A stretch of DNA of 64,000 nucleotides from JAYVJH01 sp043777595 (GTDB taxonomy: Bacteria > Bacteroidota > Bacteroidia > Cytophagales > Spirosomataceae). The notes below the pieces were generated by a model. That model ran no database searches. It was not told where the DNA came from and saw nothing but the letters and a program-made list of their open reading frames with translations. Positions 9,312-17,325 of the stretch are shown here, piece by piece; positions within the stretch are counted from its first letter, which is position 1; the number at the start of each line of letters is the position of its first letter. Made by a program: the position numbers and the translations under genes. The DNA is taken from the NCBI GenBank assembly GCA_043777595.1, contig JAYWHT010000066.1, positions 1 through 64,000 of the forward strand, written 5' to 3'.

Positions 9312-9866
9312 TCAAAATTCAAGCAAATGCACCACATCATCTTTCTTGCAGAGATAAGATTTTTTTTGAGATTGGTAGCTGGCATTTACCAAATTAGTTT
9401 GGTCTGTAAAAGTATCAAGCAAAAGCGCATTTTGAATAGTATAGCCAGCAATACCCTCATTGACAGGTATTTCTATATAAATCCAGGTAGCATCGCCTTC
9501 TTGTTCTTTGCCAATGTAGGTAAATAGCTTTTTTTGTTTTTGGGGTGTAATCAGTGCAAAATATTGACGAATATACCGCTCAACGAGCTTATCATTTTTG
9601 TCGTTGTTTACTATTACTATTTTGGGGTCGTTATTTGCTTTACGGAGTGCTTTTTCGAGGTCATCGGTAAAAAGCCTGATGCTGACTTCAAACGTTTTGT
9701 CTTTGGCGTTATATTCTAACCTGGTAATACTGGTGTGAAAGTCGTGAGCAAAGGCAGAGAAAAGTATGGCGTTAGTTACCAAAAAACAAAAAACAAATAG
9801 GCTATTACGAAATATTATTTTTTTTCGTAATAGTCTATTTGTTGCTAATAACAGTTCGCTCATCAT
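9312..9866 (-). CDS. DUF6702 family secreted protein
   Basis: Protein of 184 aa resembling the DUF6702 family of Bacteroidota, function unknown. After a signal peptide ending near FSAFA, the mature part starts HDFHTSITRLEYNAKDKTFE and continues with a short beta-rich domain (VSIRLFTDDLEKALRK). The chosen start is the double ATG at 9866/9863, 8 bp after the rseP stop; an earlier ATG at 9905 would overlap rseP. The n-region of the signal (residues about 8-27) is encoded by a 21-bp near-perfect hairpin at 9792-9843, which is odd for coding DNA. A basic RLLRKK stretch precedes the hydrophobic core, so a functional signal peptide is still plausible. It is translationally close to rseP and likely co-transcribed. 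Confidence 0.8.
   Translation of the reverse strand: MMSELLLATNRLLRKKIIFRNSLFVFCFLVTNAILFSAFAHDFHTSITRLEYNAKDKTFEVSIRLFTDDLEKALRKANNDPKIVIVNNDKNDKLVERYIRQYFALITPQKQKKLFTYIGKEQEGDATWIYIEIPVNEGIAGYTIQNALLLDTFTDQTNLVNASYQSQKKSYLCKKDDVVHLLEF
9792..9843. repeat. 21-bp hairpin inside the DUF6702 coding region
   Basis: Arms 9792-9812 and 9823-9843 are complementary over 21 bp with a single mismatch (G.T), around a 10-nt AT loop. The hairpin covers codons of the signal-peptide n-region of the DUF6702 gene. It resembles an intergenic terminator or palindromic repeat that has been captured in frame. Confidence 0.85.
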
Positions 9867-9873
9867 TAGTATT

Positions 9874-11211
9874 TTACCTAAAAAACTTAAAAATATCGTT
9901 TCCAAACGAATAGACCATCAGGCCAAGTAATATGAACATTCCGATACTTTGAGACACTTCCAAAAACTTTTCGGACGGCTTACGGCCTGAGACCATTTCA
10001 TAAATCAGAATCAGCGCATGGCCACCGTCCAAGGCAGGAATTGGCAGTAAGTTCATAAACGCCAGTACCATCGATAGCATACCTGTCAAGAGCCAGAATT
10101 TTTGCCAAATCCAGACACCACCAAACATTTGGGCAATACCGATTGGGCCACTCAATGCTTTTGAGGCTGCTACTTCGCCTCTAAAAATTTTACCAAAACC
10201 CTTGACGTTGTCAATCACAACATTAAAGGCGTTGTTTGTACCAGCTACCAGAGCTTCGCCAATGCCATAGTCGATGTGCGTAGTTTTGAGTAACAATTCT
10301 GGATAAAACCCTATTTTACCCTCTTCGTTTGGCCTAACGACCATATTGACAGTTTGGCCAGCACGACTGACGGCAAAGTTGAGGTCTTTATTTTTGTTAT
10401 TCAGCAATACATCTTGTAACTCATGATAAAACCGCACAGGTTGATTATTGATAGCCACAATACTATCGCCTGTTTTCAAGCCTGCTTTGGCTGCTGGCAT
10501 AGCTGGAGCAACCTCACCGACTCTGAAAGGCTCAATAGGCTCTACAAATTGTCTGATATTTTTTTTGTCTGATATTTTATCAATCAAATTGTTTGGTACA
10601 TATACTGTCAGTTGTTCACCGTTGCGTTCGACTGTATAGTTACTGTTGTTTTCGATAAATACCTTTCTAACATCGGCAAAATCGTCAAAAGGCTTACTAT
10701 TGATAGCAATAATTTTATCGCCTGTTTTCAAGCCTATTTCTTTACCAAATTGCTGGGCTACTATGCCATACTTTACATCGCTGGCTTTGAGGTAATCATG
10801 ACCATAATAAAGTGCCATACCCACAAAAATCGCAATACCAATAATGACATTGACAGTAACGCCACCCAACATCACGATAAGACGTTGCCAAGCTGGTTTT
10901 GACCTAAATTCCCAAGGCTGCGGCACAGATTCGAGTTGCGAGGCATCTTTATTTTCGTCTATCATACCAGCAATATCAACATAGCCGCCAAGCGGAAACC
11001 AGCCCAAGCCATAGGTTGTGTCACCAATTTTCTTTTTCCAGAGCGAAAAGTTTAGTACGTTTGGCAACGGAAAAAGAAAATCGAAGAACAAATAAAATTT
11101 ATTGACTCGCATCTTAAACCACTTGGCCGTAATGTAATGTCCCCACTCGTGTAATCCTACCAAAATCGACAGTGCCAACAGCAACTGTCCTGTCATAATT
11201 AGTCCTTCCAT
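9874..11211 (-). CDS. rseP: RIP metalloprotease RseP (site-2 protease)
   Basis: Inner-membrane zinc protease that cleaves substrates within the membrane, in many bacteria anti-sigma factors, releasing ECF sigma factors; 445 aa. The zinc motif HExxH is seen as GLHEWGHYITAKWF near residue 22 and the third zinc ligand in LLPIPALDGGHALIL near residue 385. Two PDZ domains lie between TM2 and TM3 (around GIVAQQFGKEIGLKTGDKII and VGEVAPAMPAAKAGLKTGDS), the tandem-PDZ arrangement of E. coli RseP. An alternative start at Met6 is possible. dxr lies upstream on the same strand, 78 bp away, as is common in Bacteroidota and Proteobacteria. Confidence 0.95.
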   Translation of the reverse strand: MEGLIMTGQLLLALSILVGLHEWGHYITAKWFKMRVNKFYLFFDFLFPLPNVLNFSLWKKKIGDTTYGLGWFPLGGYVDIAGMIDENKDASQLESVPQPWEFRSKPAWQRLIVMLGGVTVNVIIGIAIFVGMALYYGHDYLKASDVKYGIVAQQFGKEIGLKTGDKIIAINSKPFDDFADVRKVFIENNSNYTVERNGEQLTVYVPNNLIDKISDKKNIRQFVEPIEPFRVGEVAPAMPAAKAGLKTGDSIVAINNQPVRFYHELQDVLLNNKNKDLNFAVSRAGQTVNMVVRPNEEGKIGFYPELLLKTTHIDYGIGEALVAGTNNAFNVVIDNVKGFGKIFRGEVAASKALSGPIGIAQMFGGVWIWQKFWLLTGMLSMVLAFMNLLPIPALDGGHALILIYEMVSGRKPSEKFLEVSQSIGMFILLGLMVYSFGNDIFKFFR

Positions 11212-11229
11212 TTATCAGTTATCATTTAT

Positions 11230-11275
11230 CACGGGGTTGCCCGTGCGGTTATCAGTTGTTGTCCGCAAAGCGGAC
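11230..11275. repeat. Two short GC hairpins between rseP and dxr
   Basis: A 6-bp stem cacggg/cccgtg (11230-11245) and a 6-bp stem gtccgc/gcggac (11261-11275) sit in the 78-bp rseP-dxr interval. They are embedded in ttatcagttatcatttatc-like and cacttttcgttattcac-like low-complexity words that recur before other start codons in this window. Confidence 0.45.
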
Positions 11276-11289
11276 AAAATCACTTTTCG

Positions 11290-12456
11290 TTATTCACTTT
11301 TCACTAATTTTTGCGCCATTCGTCTTGTTTCGGTATCTGTTTGTATATAGTCGTCAAGAGTAGGCTGCTGTATAAACGTTACACGCTGCATACAAGTTTC
11401 GATGAGGTCGGACATTTGCAAGAAACCTATTTTATCTTCCAAAAACGCTGCCACTGCTACTTCATTAGCGGCATTGACGATACAGGCCAAATTACCCCCC
11501 CGATTGAGTGCTTCGTAAGCCAGCGGCAAGTTACGGAAAGTTTCTAAGTCTGGGGCCTCAAATGTGAGGGACGGGTAATTTGCGAAGTCTAAACGTGGAA
11601 AATCGGCTTTTAGTCTATTTGGGTAGCTTAATGCAAACTGAATCGGTACTCGCATATCTGGCAGGCCCATTTGTGCTTTGATGCTACTGTCGGCAAACTG
11701 CACCATTGAATGAACGATGCTCTGCGGGTGAACGACGACCTCAATTTGAGAGGGTTGCAGCCCAAAAAGCCATTTGGCTTCGATTACCTCCAGCCCTTTG
11801 TTCATCATTGAGGCCGAGTCTATGGTTATTTTTGCGCCCATCGTCCAATTAGGGTGTTTGAGTGCTTGGGCTTTGGTAACGTGCAGGAGGTCATCACGGG
11901 TTTTGCCTCTGAACGGCCCACCAGAGGCGGTCAGTATTATTTTTTCGATGGGATTATGAAACTCTCCAATCAAGCACTGAAAAATAGCCGAATGTTCAGA
12001 ATCAACAGGATAGATATTAACACCTTTTTGGGCAGCGAGTGCCGTAACTAAGTCTCCTGCTACGACCAATGTTTCTTTGTTGGCGAGCGCAATGTGCTTG
12101 CCTGCTTCGATGGCTTTGAGCGTGGGCAATAGCCCCGAGTAGCCAACCATTGAGGTAAGTACTACGTCGATACAGTCCATCTGAACTACCTCGGCGAGGG
12201 CTTTGGCACCCGAATAAACTTTAATATCGAGCGGGTCGAGAGCCACAAAAACTTTATCGTACAGGTCTTCGTTACCAATGACCACTACATTGGGACGAAA
12301 CTGAGCCGCCTGACGAATCAGTAAGTCAGCGTTTTTTTGGGCAGAGAGTACCTCTATTTCAAACAGCTCGGTGTTGGCTGCTACAACCTCTAATGCCTGA
12401 GTGCCGATTGATCCTGTCGAGCCGAGTATGGCTATGTGTCGTTTTGGAAAATGCAA
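11290..12456 (-). CDS. dxr: 1-deoxy-D-xylulose-5-phosphate reductoisomerase
   Basis: Second step of the MEP isoprenoid pathway: NADPH-dependent rearrangement and reduction of DXP to 2-C-methyl-D-erythritol 4-phosphate. The protein is 388 aa, full length. The N-terminal NADPH-binding motif is IAILGSTGSIGTQALEVV; the metal/substrate site is in NIYPVDSEHSAIFQCLIG (Asp, Glu), with ILTASGGPFRGKTRDDL following and the flexible loop NWTMGAKITIDSASMMNKGL. The C-terminal helical domain ends in NAANEVAVAAFLEDKIGFLQ. It precedes rseP on the same strand. The start codon overlaps no other gene; 111 bp separate it from folP. Confidence 0.97.
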   Translation of the reverse strand: MHFPKRHIAILGSTGSIGTQALEVVAANTELFEIEVLSAQKNADLLIRQAAQFRPNVVVIGNEDLYDKVFVALDPLDIKVYSGAKALAEVVQMDCIDVVLTSMVGYSGLLPTLKAIEAGKHIALANKETLVVAGDLVTALAAQKGVNIYPVDSEHSAIFQCLIGEFHNPIEKIILTASGGPFRGKTRDDLLHVTKAQALKHPNWTMGAKITIDSASMMNKGLEVIEAKWLFGLQPSQIEVVVHPQSIVHSMVQFADSSIKAQMGLPDMRVPIQFALSYPNRLKADFPRLDFANYPSLTFEAPDLETFRNLPLAYEALNRGGNLACIVNAANEVAVAAFLEDKIGFLQMSDLIETCMQRVTFIQQPTLDDYIQTDTETRRMAQKLVKSE

Positions 12457-12567
12457 TGTTATGGTATTTCGAGAGAAGCCTTCGCTTCAAGCGCAGATTT
12501 CTCTAATCAATTATTGGATACAAAACTACTCAAAAAAATTAGAAAAGTTACGCTCATACGATAACTT

Positions 12568-13398
12568 TCAGGTGTTTAGGGCACTCCACAGCTTAACCAC
12601 CTCAACGGCTTCTTTTACATCATGCACTCTCAAAATCTGTGCGCCTTTGTGTAGTGCCAGTGTATTGAGAACTGTTGTACCGTTAAGGGCATCGTCGGCT
12701 TTGATATTGAGCGTGCGCCATATCATAGATTTTCTGGATATTCCTACCAATAGCGGGCAGTCCAAGATTTTGAAAGCCTCTAAGTTTTTGAAGAGTTCAA
12801 AATTTTGACTTACATTTTTGGCAAAACCAAAACCTGGATCAATTACAATATCTTTTTGGCCTAATGCCCGTAGCTGCGCTATTTTTTGTTGAAGCTCAAA
12901 AATAACATCGACCGTCAGGTTATTATAGTTGTTGAGTGTTGCCATTGTCTGGGGGTTGCCTCGGCTGTGCATCAACACATAAGGTACTCCCAAAATAGCA
13001 ACGGTTTCAAACATTTTGGGGTCTAAATTTCCCCCAGAAATATCATTGACCATAGCAGCACCCGCTTCAACCGCCTGCCGAGCAACGCTAGCTCGAAAGG
13101 TATCTATCGAAACAGTGGCCTCGGGAAAATATTTAGTAATTTGGCTAATAACTGGCACAACTCTTGCTAATTCTTCACTTTCAGGAATATCATCGGCGTT
13201 GGGACGAGTTGAATACCCACCAACATCCAAAAATGTTGCTCCTGCGACCAGCATGGCGTCGGCTTGCCTCAAAGAATCGTCGATTTTGGGTACACGACTA
13301 CCCGCATAAAACGAATCGGGGGTAACATTCAAAATACCCATGACCTTTGGTGTAGATAAGTTCATGAGTTTTTGGTTTATATTCAACGTTTTTTTCAT
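12568..13398 (-). CDS. folP: Dihydropteroate synthase
   Basis: Folate synthesis enzyme joining p-aminobenzoate to 6-hydroxymethyl-7,8-dihydropterin pyrophosphate; 276 aa. TIM-barrel signatures: VMGILNVTPDSFYAGSR with the conserved Asn and the Asp-Ser pair, FLDVGGYSTRPNADDI, VSIDTFRASVARQAVEAGA, MVNDISGGNLDP, and DIVIDPGFGFAKNVSQN followed by LLVGISRKSMIW. It is the target of sulfonamides. A Met at residue 12 is an alternative start. The gene is divergent from DUF1599; folP next to DUF1599 and the BT_3928-type DoxX protein is a familiar arrangement in Bacteroidota. Confidence 0.96.
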   Translation of the reverse strand: MKKTLNINQKLMNLSTPKVMGILNVTPDSFYAGSRVPKIDDSLRQADAMLVAGATFLDVGGYSTRPNADDIPESEELARVVPVISQITKYFPEATVSIDTFRASVARQAVEAGAAMVNDISGGNLDPKMFETVAILGVPYVLMHSRGNPQTMATLNNYNNLTVDVIFELQQKIAQLRALGQKDIVIDPGFGFAKNVSQNFELFKNLEAFKILDCPLLVGISRKSMIWRTLNIKADDALNGTTVLNTLALHKGAQILRVHDVKEAVEVVKLWSALNT

Positions 13399-13664
13399 AA
13401 TTTCGCAAAATTAAAAAGTATTTTGTCAATCGAATCGGCGAACCATTTGGTAGTCTTTTTGTTTTGTTGAACCACAAAAGCCACAAAAGAAAACAAAAGT
13501 CTTTTACTATCATTAAGTGTTAATGTAAAATATAGTCATTCAATGGCTCTACCACTGTTCCGTGGCCTGTGTCTTCACAGGACATTGCTCTGGTCTGTGA
13601 TACACAATAAATGGAATATAGTCATTCAATAACTCTACCACTCAATCATTCAGTAACTCAACAA
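13399..13664. promoter_or_regulatory. Divergent folP / DUF1599 intergenic region
   Basis: The 266 bp without a gene should hold promoters for both divergent genes. The folP side is AT-rich. The DUF1599 side is occupied by a repeat structure: a 28-bp direct repeat (13529-13556 and 13615-13642) flanking a 58-bp segment that contains the CTGTG-tctt-CACAG hairpin. Runs of actcaatcattcagtaactc follow up to the start codon. Confidence 0.6.
13529..13642. repeat. 28-bp direct repeats flanking a palindromic segment
   Basis: aatatagtcattcaat..ctctaccact occurs at 13529-13556 and again at 13615-13642 with two mismatches. The intervening 58 bp contain the 16-bp palindrome cctgtgtcttcacagg (13566-13581). 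The same palindrome core recurs at 56466-56489 and, degenerate, near 56313-56333. The arrangement looks like a small element between duplicated flanks. Confidence 0.75.
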
Positions 13665-14195
13665 ATGTCTCAAACAGAACACGAATACCGCACTATCATC
13701 GAAAGTTGTAAAGATATATTTTCAAAAAAAAACAAAGACTACGGCCCTTCGTGGCGTATTCTGAGGGTATCGTCTATTACTGACCAGATTTTTATCAAAG
13801 CCCAGCGCATCAGGACTATTCAAGAAAATGGGTTTTCGAGAGTGGCTGAGGGCGAAGTGCCTGAGTTTATTGGTATTGTTAATTACTGTGTCATGGCCTT
13901 GATTCAGATAGAACTCGGCAACGACAAAACCGAGCTGACGGCGGCAGAATTGACCGACAAATATAACGAACAAATAACCAAAGTCGTGGCTTTGTTGTTT
14001 GACAAGAACCACGACTACAACGAAGCCTGGCGAGATATGCGAGTGAGCAGCATGACCGATATTATACTAATGAAGTTATTTAGAATAAAGCAAATAGAAG
14101 ACAATCTCGGCCAAACGATTATTTCGGAGGGTATATCGTCTGGCTATCAGGACATTATCAATTATGCTGTTTTTTGTTTGATAAAACTACAATGA
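13665..14195 (+). CDS. DUF1599 domain-containing protein
   Basis: Cytoplasmic protein of 176 aa made of two copies of the DUF1599 unit. The first unit contains KNKDYGPSWRILRVSSITDQ and the second contains KNHDYNEAWRDMRVSSMTDI, each followed by a helix ending in a Tyr/Cys-containing INYxVxxLI stretch. Function is unknown; the KxxDYxxxW pattern recalls small nucleotide-binding or MazG-like helical domains, which is speculation. The start at 13665 is chosen because the in-frame ATG at 13611 lies within the repeat region upstream. The stop codon overlaps the next start (ATGA at 14192), so the three following reading frames are translationally linked. Confidence 0.85.
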   Translation: MSQTEHEYRTIIESCKDIFSKKNKDYGPSWRILRVSSITDQIFIKAQRIRTIQENGFSRVAEGEVPEFIGIVNYCVMALIQIELGNDKTELTAAELTDKYNEQITKVVALLFDKNHDYNEAWRDMRVSSMTDIILMKLFRIKQIEDNLGQTIISEGISSGYQDIINYAVFCLIKLQ

Positions 14196-14383
14196 AAAAG
14201 CAAATCAAAATATACGTCCACCCCAACGACCCTTACTTGGAGTCGCTTGCCGTAGGTCGTGCCGAAAGCCCTGATAGGCGGTTTATTCGCTTTTTTGAAG
14301 AGCGTAAAAAATTTAGAGAAATAATGGGAATCGAACATAAAGTGATACGAAAGATTGTTATCAAGAAAGCCGAATGGATTTAG
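14192..14383 (+). CDS. Small basic protein, possible antitoxin
   Basis: A 63-aa, Lys/Arg-rich protein starting MKKQIKIYVHPNDPYLESLA and ending in VIRKIVIKKAEWI. I do not recognise the family. It overlaps the DUF1599 stop (ATGA) and its own 3' end overlaps the nucleotidyltransferase start by 10 bp. This tight coupling to a nucleotidyltransferase suggests a two-gene module, perhaps toxin-antitoxin-like or a nucleotidyltransferase partner. The pair sits between DUF1599 and the DoxX gene, which are neighbours in other Bacteroidota, implying later insertion. Confidence 0.6.
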   Translation: MKKQIKIYVHPNDPYLESLAVGRAESPDRRFIRFFEERKKFREIMGIEHKVIRKIVIKKAEWI

Positions 14384-14841
14384 AAAACAATGAATTTTTG
14401 CTTTTTAGTAAATGTGCCGAAGAAAACCAGCTAACATTTATCGTAATTGGTGGGTTTGCGATGTTTTTGAATGGCCTAAACCGTGCAACGAACGATGTTG
14501 ATATTTGGATAAATCCTTCTGTAGAAAATGGTCAAAACCTAATTAAAACGCTGATTTGCATGGGTTATGAAGAAGAGGAATTAGGCGATTTGAAACTTTT
14601 AGATTATACCCAGCCACAGGTATTTGGTATCAATAATGAGTTAGATATTCTCACTTTCGTTCACAGTCGTTTTGACTTTGACGTTTGTTTTAAAAGAGCC
14701 AGAAGTTGTAAGAATGGACAAGGTAACACCATATTTTTTTTACATTTAAACGACCTTAGAGACCTAAAAATAACAACACAACGCCCGCAAGACATGAGAG
14801 ACGTGATTATGATTGACGATTTTTTTAATACAAACCATTAA
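14374..14841 (+). CDS. Nucleotidyltransferase-fold protein
   Basis: Protein of 155 aa with the nucleotidyltransferase (pol-beta-like/AbiEii-like) signature: the helix motif IGGFAMFLNGLNRATNDVDI supplies the Gly-Gly pair and the DxD metal ligands. A third acidic residue may be in NELDILTFVHSRFDFD. Proteins of this type transfer nucleotides to RNA or proteins and are often toxins or antibiotic-modifying relatives. It overlaps the small protein upstream by 10 bp. The C-terminus (DLRDLKITTQRPQDMRDVIM) resembles the helical tail of solitary NTases of the DUF6036/AbiEii kind. Substrate unknown. Confidence 0.75.
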   Translation: MDLENNEFLLFSKCAEENQLTFIVIGGFAMFLNGLNRATNDVDIWINPSVENGQNLIKTLICMGYEEEELGDLKLLDYTQPQVFGINNELDILTFVHSRFDFDVCFKRARSCKNGQGNTIFFLHLNDLRDLKITTQRPQDMRDVIMIDDFFNTNH

Positions 14842-14875
14842 CGCCCCATTAACAAGACCACACTTTTTTTAATCA

Positions 14876-14883
14876 TAAATTTG
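14876..14883 (+). promoter_or_regulatory. Candidate -7 element (TAnnTTTG) before the DoxX-like gene
   Basis: taaatttg fits the Bacteroidota -7 consensus TAnnTTTG and lies 25 bp before the ATG at 14908, so the DoxX-like gene may have its own start site. No clear -33 TTTG is present about 19-20 bp upstream, hence the modest confidence. Confidence 0.4.
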
Positions 14884-14907
14884 TAGTTCAATATCAAAAC
14901 AAACCAA

Positions 14908-15999
14908 ATGAAAATCCTTGCCCACGTAGTCCGTATAGCAGTCGGTTGTCTTTTTATTTTTTCGGGATTGGTCAAACTCAACGACCCGACAGGTACACAA
15001 ATCAAGCTCGAAGAATATTTTGAAGTCTTTGCAGCCGACTTGCCTTCATTGCATGGTTTCTGGACGGGAATGTTGCCCTACGCCATTCATTTTGCCGTTT
15101 TTATGTGTGTGTTTGAGGTGGTGCTGGGTGTGGCGTTGTTGGTTTCGTACAAAATCAAACAGACAAGCTGGCTGCTGCTGGCAATGGTCGTTTACTTTAC
15201 GATTCTGACTTTTTATTCAGCCTATTTCAACAAAGTAACTGACTGTGGTTGTTTTGGCGACTTCCTCAAACTCAAACCTTGGGCTTCGTTTACCAAAGAC
15301 ATTGTGCTGTTGGTACTTATTCTATTTATATTGTGGCAGCGCAATGTTTACTCGTCGCTTCGTACTGGTTCAATCGTGTCGCTGTCGGCATTGGCTTCTT
15401 TGGGACTGGCTATTTATGCCATTAGTTTTTTGCCACCTATTGATTTCTTGCCCTATAAAGTCGGTAACAACATACCTGCCCAGATGCTACCGTCTGAGCC
15501 ACTGCGCTACAAATACATCATGGAAAAAGATGGTAGAACAACTGAATTTGAAAAATACCCAACCGACACAACCTACAAATACAAAGAAATGGTGTTGGTA
15601 AACGAAGAGGCTCGCCCCAAAATTACAGACTACAAAGTATGGAACGACAGTGGCGATTTTACAGCAGAAACCTTCAAGGGAACAAAGTTAATGCTGATTA
15701 TCAAAAACTCAACCGAACTCAACGTAGCCAGCCTGGCAGAGATGCGAAAGTTGATTGAAGCACTCAAAAAAACAAATATTCAGCCGCTCATACTAACCTC
15801 AGAAAGTGAGAAAGCTATCAACGAAATCAAAAAAGCACATCAGTTAGATGTTCCTTTTTATTATGCCGATGCAACTGTTCTCAAAACCATCGCTCGCTCA
15901 AACCCTGGGCTGTGGCTACTCAAAGACGGCACAGTAAAAGGTAAATGGCACTACAACTCAACGCCAGATGCCGACCAAGTGATGGCGCTGGTGCAGTAA
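14908..15999 (+). CDS. BT_3928-type DoxX/MauE membrane protein with thioredoxin-like C-terminus
   Basis: Membrane protein of 363 aa. The N-terminal half has four TM helices of the DoxX/MauE superfamily starting RIAVGCLFIFSGLVKLNDPT, with the conserved motif TDCGCFGDFLKLKPW near residue 115. These proteins are linked to redox or disulfide metabolism, and the CGCFGD Cys pair fits that. After a fifth helix (ASLGLAIYAISFLPPIDFLP) the periplasmic C-terminal region (about 190-363) has a thioredoxin-like pattern (TKLMLIIKNSTELNVASLAE, LILTSE, VPFYYADATVLKTIARSNPG) but lacks a CxxC. Exact role unknown. In related genomes it follows DUF1599 directly; here the small-protein/NTase pair intervenes. Confidence 0.85.
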   Translation: MKILAHVVRIAVGCLFIFSGLVKLNDPTGTQIKLEEYFEVFAADLPSLHGFWTGMLPYAIHFAVFMCVFEVVLGVALLVSYKIKQTSWLLLAMVVYFTILTFYSAYFNKVTDCGCFGDFLKLKPWASFTKDIVLLVLILFILWQRNVYSSLRTGSIVSLSALASLGLAIYAISFLPPIDFLPYKVGNNIPAQMLPSEPLRYKYIMEKDGRTTEFEKYPTDTTYKYKEMVLVNEEARPKITDYKVWNDSGDFTAETFKGTKLMLIIKNSTELNVASLAEMRKLIEALKKTNIQPLILTSESEKAINEIKKAHQLDVPFYYADATVLKTIARSNPGLWLLKDGTVKGKWHYNSTPDADQVMALVQ

Positions 16000-16006
16000 T
16001 CAGAGA

Positions 16007-16037
16007 GGTTTGACAACTTTCAAAAAGTTGTCAAACC
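16007..16037. terminator. 14-bp perfect hairpin
   Basis: ggtttgacaacttt and its exact complement flank a caa loop, 8 bp past the DoxX-like stop and 17 bp before the aminotransferase start. Probable transcription end or palindromic repeat; there is no T-run after it. Confidence 0.7.
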
Positions 16038-16053
16038 CAAAACAATCCAACCC

Positions 16054-17310
16054 ATGAACAAACGTACTTTTATAAAATCTGCTTTGAGTGCGCCTTTTTT
16101 GGGAGCGGCATTTACCGACTTAATGGCTCATGCCCAACACACCAGCCCCAACGCACTATCTGACGATGAGGCATTTTGGCAAAAAATAAGGGCTGACTAC
16201 CGACTCAAACCCGACTACATCAATCTCGAAAACGGGTATTATTGTATGTTGCCACAAACGATATTAGAGGCACACATTGAGCAAGTACGAGCCATGAACT
16301 ACCAAGCGTCGTTTTATATGCGTACTCGGCAATTTGACGACAAGGCCGCCATCAGGCTACGATTGGCCACGCTGGTAGGCTGCTCGCAAGAAGAGTTGAT
16401 TTTGACCCGCAATACAACCGAATCTCTGGATACCATTATTTCGGGAATTGACTGGAAAGCGGGCGATGAAGTCGTGATGGCACAACAAGACTATGGCTCT
16501 ATGAAAGATATGTTTCAGCAACAAACCCAGCGGTATGGTGTTGCGTGTCAGGTTGTTTCAGTGCCAAATCACCCAAAAAGTGATGCCGAAATAGTAGAGC
16601 TCTACGCCAAAGCCATTACGCCCAAAACCCGCCTGCTGATGGTCTGCCATGTGATTAACATTACAGGTCAAATATTACCCATTCGGCAAATTTGCGATAT
16701 GGCACACGCCAAAGGCGTGGAAGTAATGGTGGACGGCGCTCATGCCGTGGCGCAGATTCCTGTTAATATTGCTGAATTGAATTGCGACTATTATGGCAGT
16801 AGTCTCCACAAATGGCTCAGTAGCCCGCTGGGAGCCGGGATATTGTATGTAAATAAATCAAAAATAGAAAAACTCTGGCCTGTCTTTGCAGACAATGGTT
16901 TTGCCAAAACCGACATTCGCAAACTCAATCACACGGGTACGCACCCTTGCTCAACAGACTTATCGGTCATAGCAGCACTTGATTATTATGAAAAATTAGG
17001 CCCTGCTCGCAAAGAGGCACGCCTTCGCTACTTACAAAACTACTGGACGAGCCAAGTCCGTAACCTACCAAATATACTGATCAATACCCCTGCCGATGCG
17101 GCTCGCTCGTGTGCTATTGCCAACGTCGGAATCAAAACACTTACACCTGCCCAGTTGGCCAAAACGCTATTGGACAAATACAAAATCTATACTGTAGCCA
17201 TCGACTACGCCAATGTGCAAGGCGTGCGTGTTACACCCGGGCTTTATACCTCCACCACAGACCTTGACCAGTTTGTGAAAGCACTAAAAGAACTGGCGGC
17301 TGGCAAATAG
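16054..17310 (+). CDS. Class V aminotransferase-fold PLP enzyme, exported type
   Basis: PLP-dependent enzyme of 418 aa, fold type I, class V family (isopenicillin-N epimerase/cysteine desulfurase-like). The N-terminus MNKRTFIKSALSAPFLGAAF resembles a Tat-like signal of Bacteroidota (KRTFIK followed by a hydrophobic stretch), so it may act in the periplasm. Motifs: the PLP-phosphate segment RNTTESLDTIISGIDW, the Asp/His pair VMVDGAHAVAQIP, and the Schiff-base Lys in YYGSSLHKWLSSPLGAGILY. The C-terminal small domain contains GVRVTPGLYTSTTDLDQFV. The substrate is unknown. It stands alone, convergent with DUF4198. Confidence 0.87.
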   Translation: MNKRTFIKSALSAPFLGAAFTDLMAHAQHTSPNALSDDEAFWQKIRADYRLKPDYINLENGYYCMLPQTILEAHIEQVRAMNYQASFYMRTRQFDDKAAIRLRLATLVGCSQEELILTRNTTESLDTIISGIDWKAGDEVVMAQQDYGSMKDMFQQQTQRYGVACQVVSVPNHPKSDAEIVELYAKAITPKTRLLMVCHVINITGQILPIRQICDMAHAKGVEVMVDGAHAVAQIPVNIAELNCDYYGSSLHKWLSSPLGAGILYVNKSKIEKLWPVFADNGFAKTDIRKLNHTGTHPCSTDLSVIAALDYYEKLGPARKEARLRYLQNYWTSQVRNLPNILINTPADAARSCAIANVGIKTLTPAQLAKTLLDKYKIYTVAIDYANVQGVRVTPGLYTSTTDLDQFVKALKELAAGK

Positions 17311-17325
17311 ACACCTCATTGTCAA

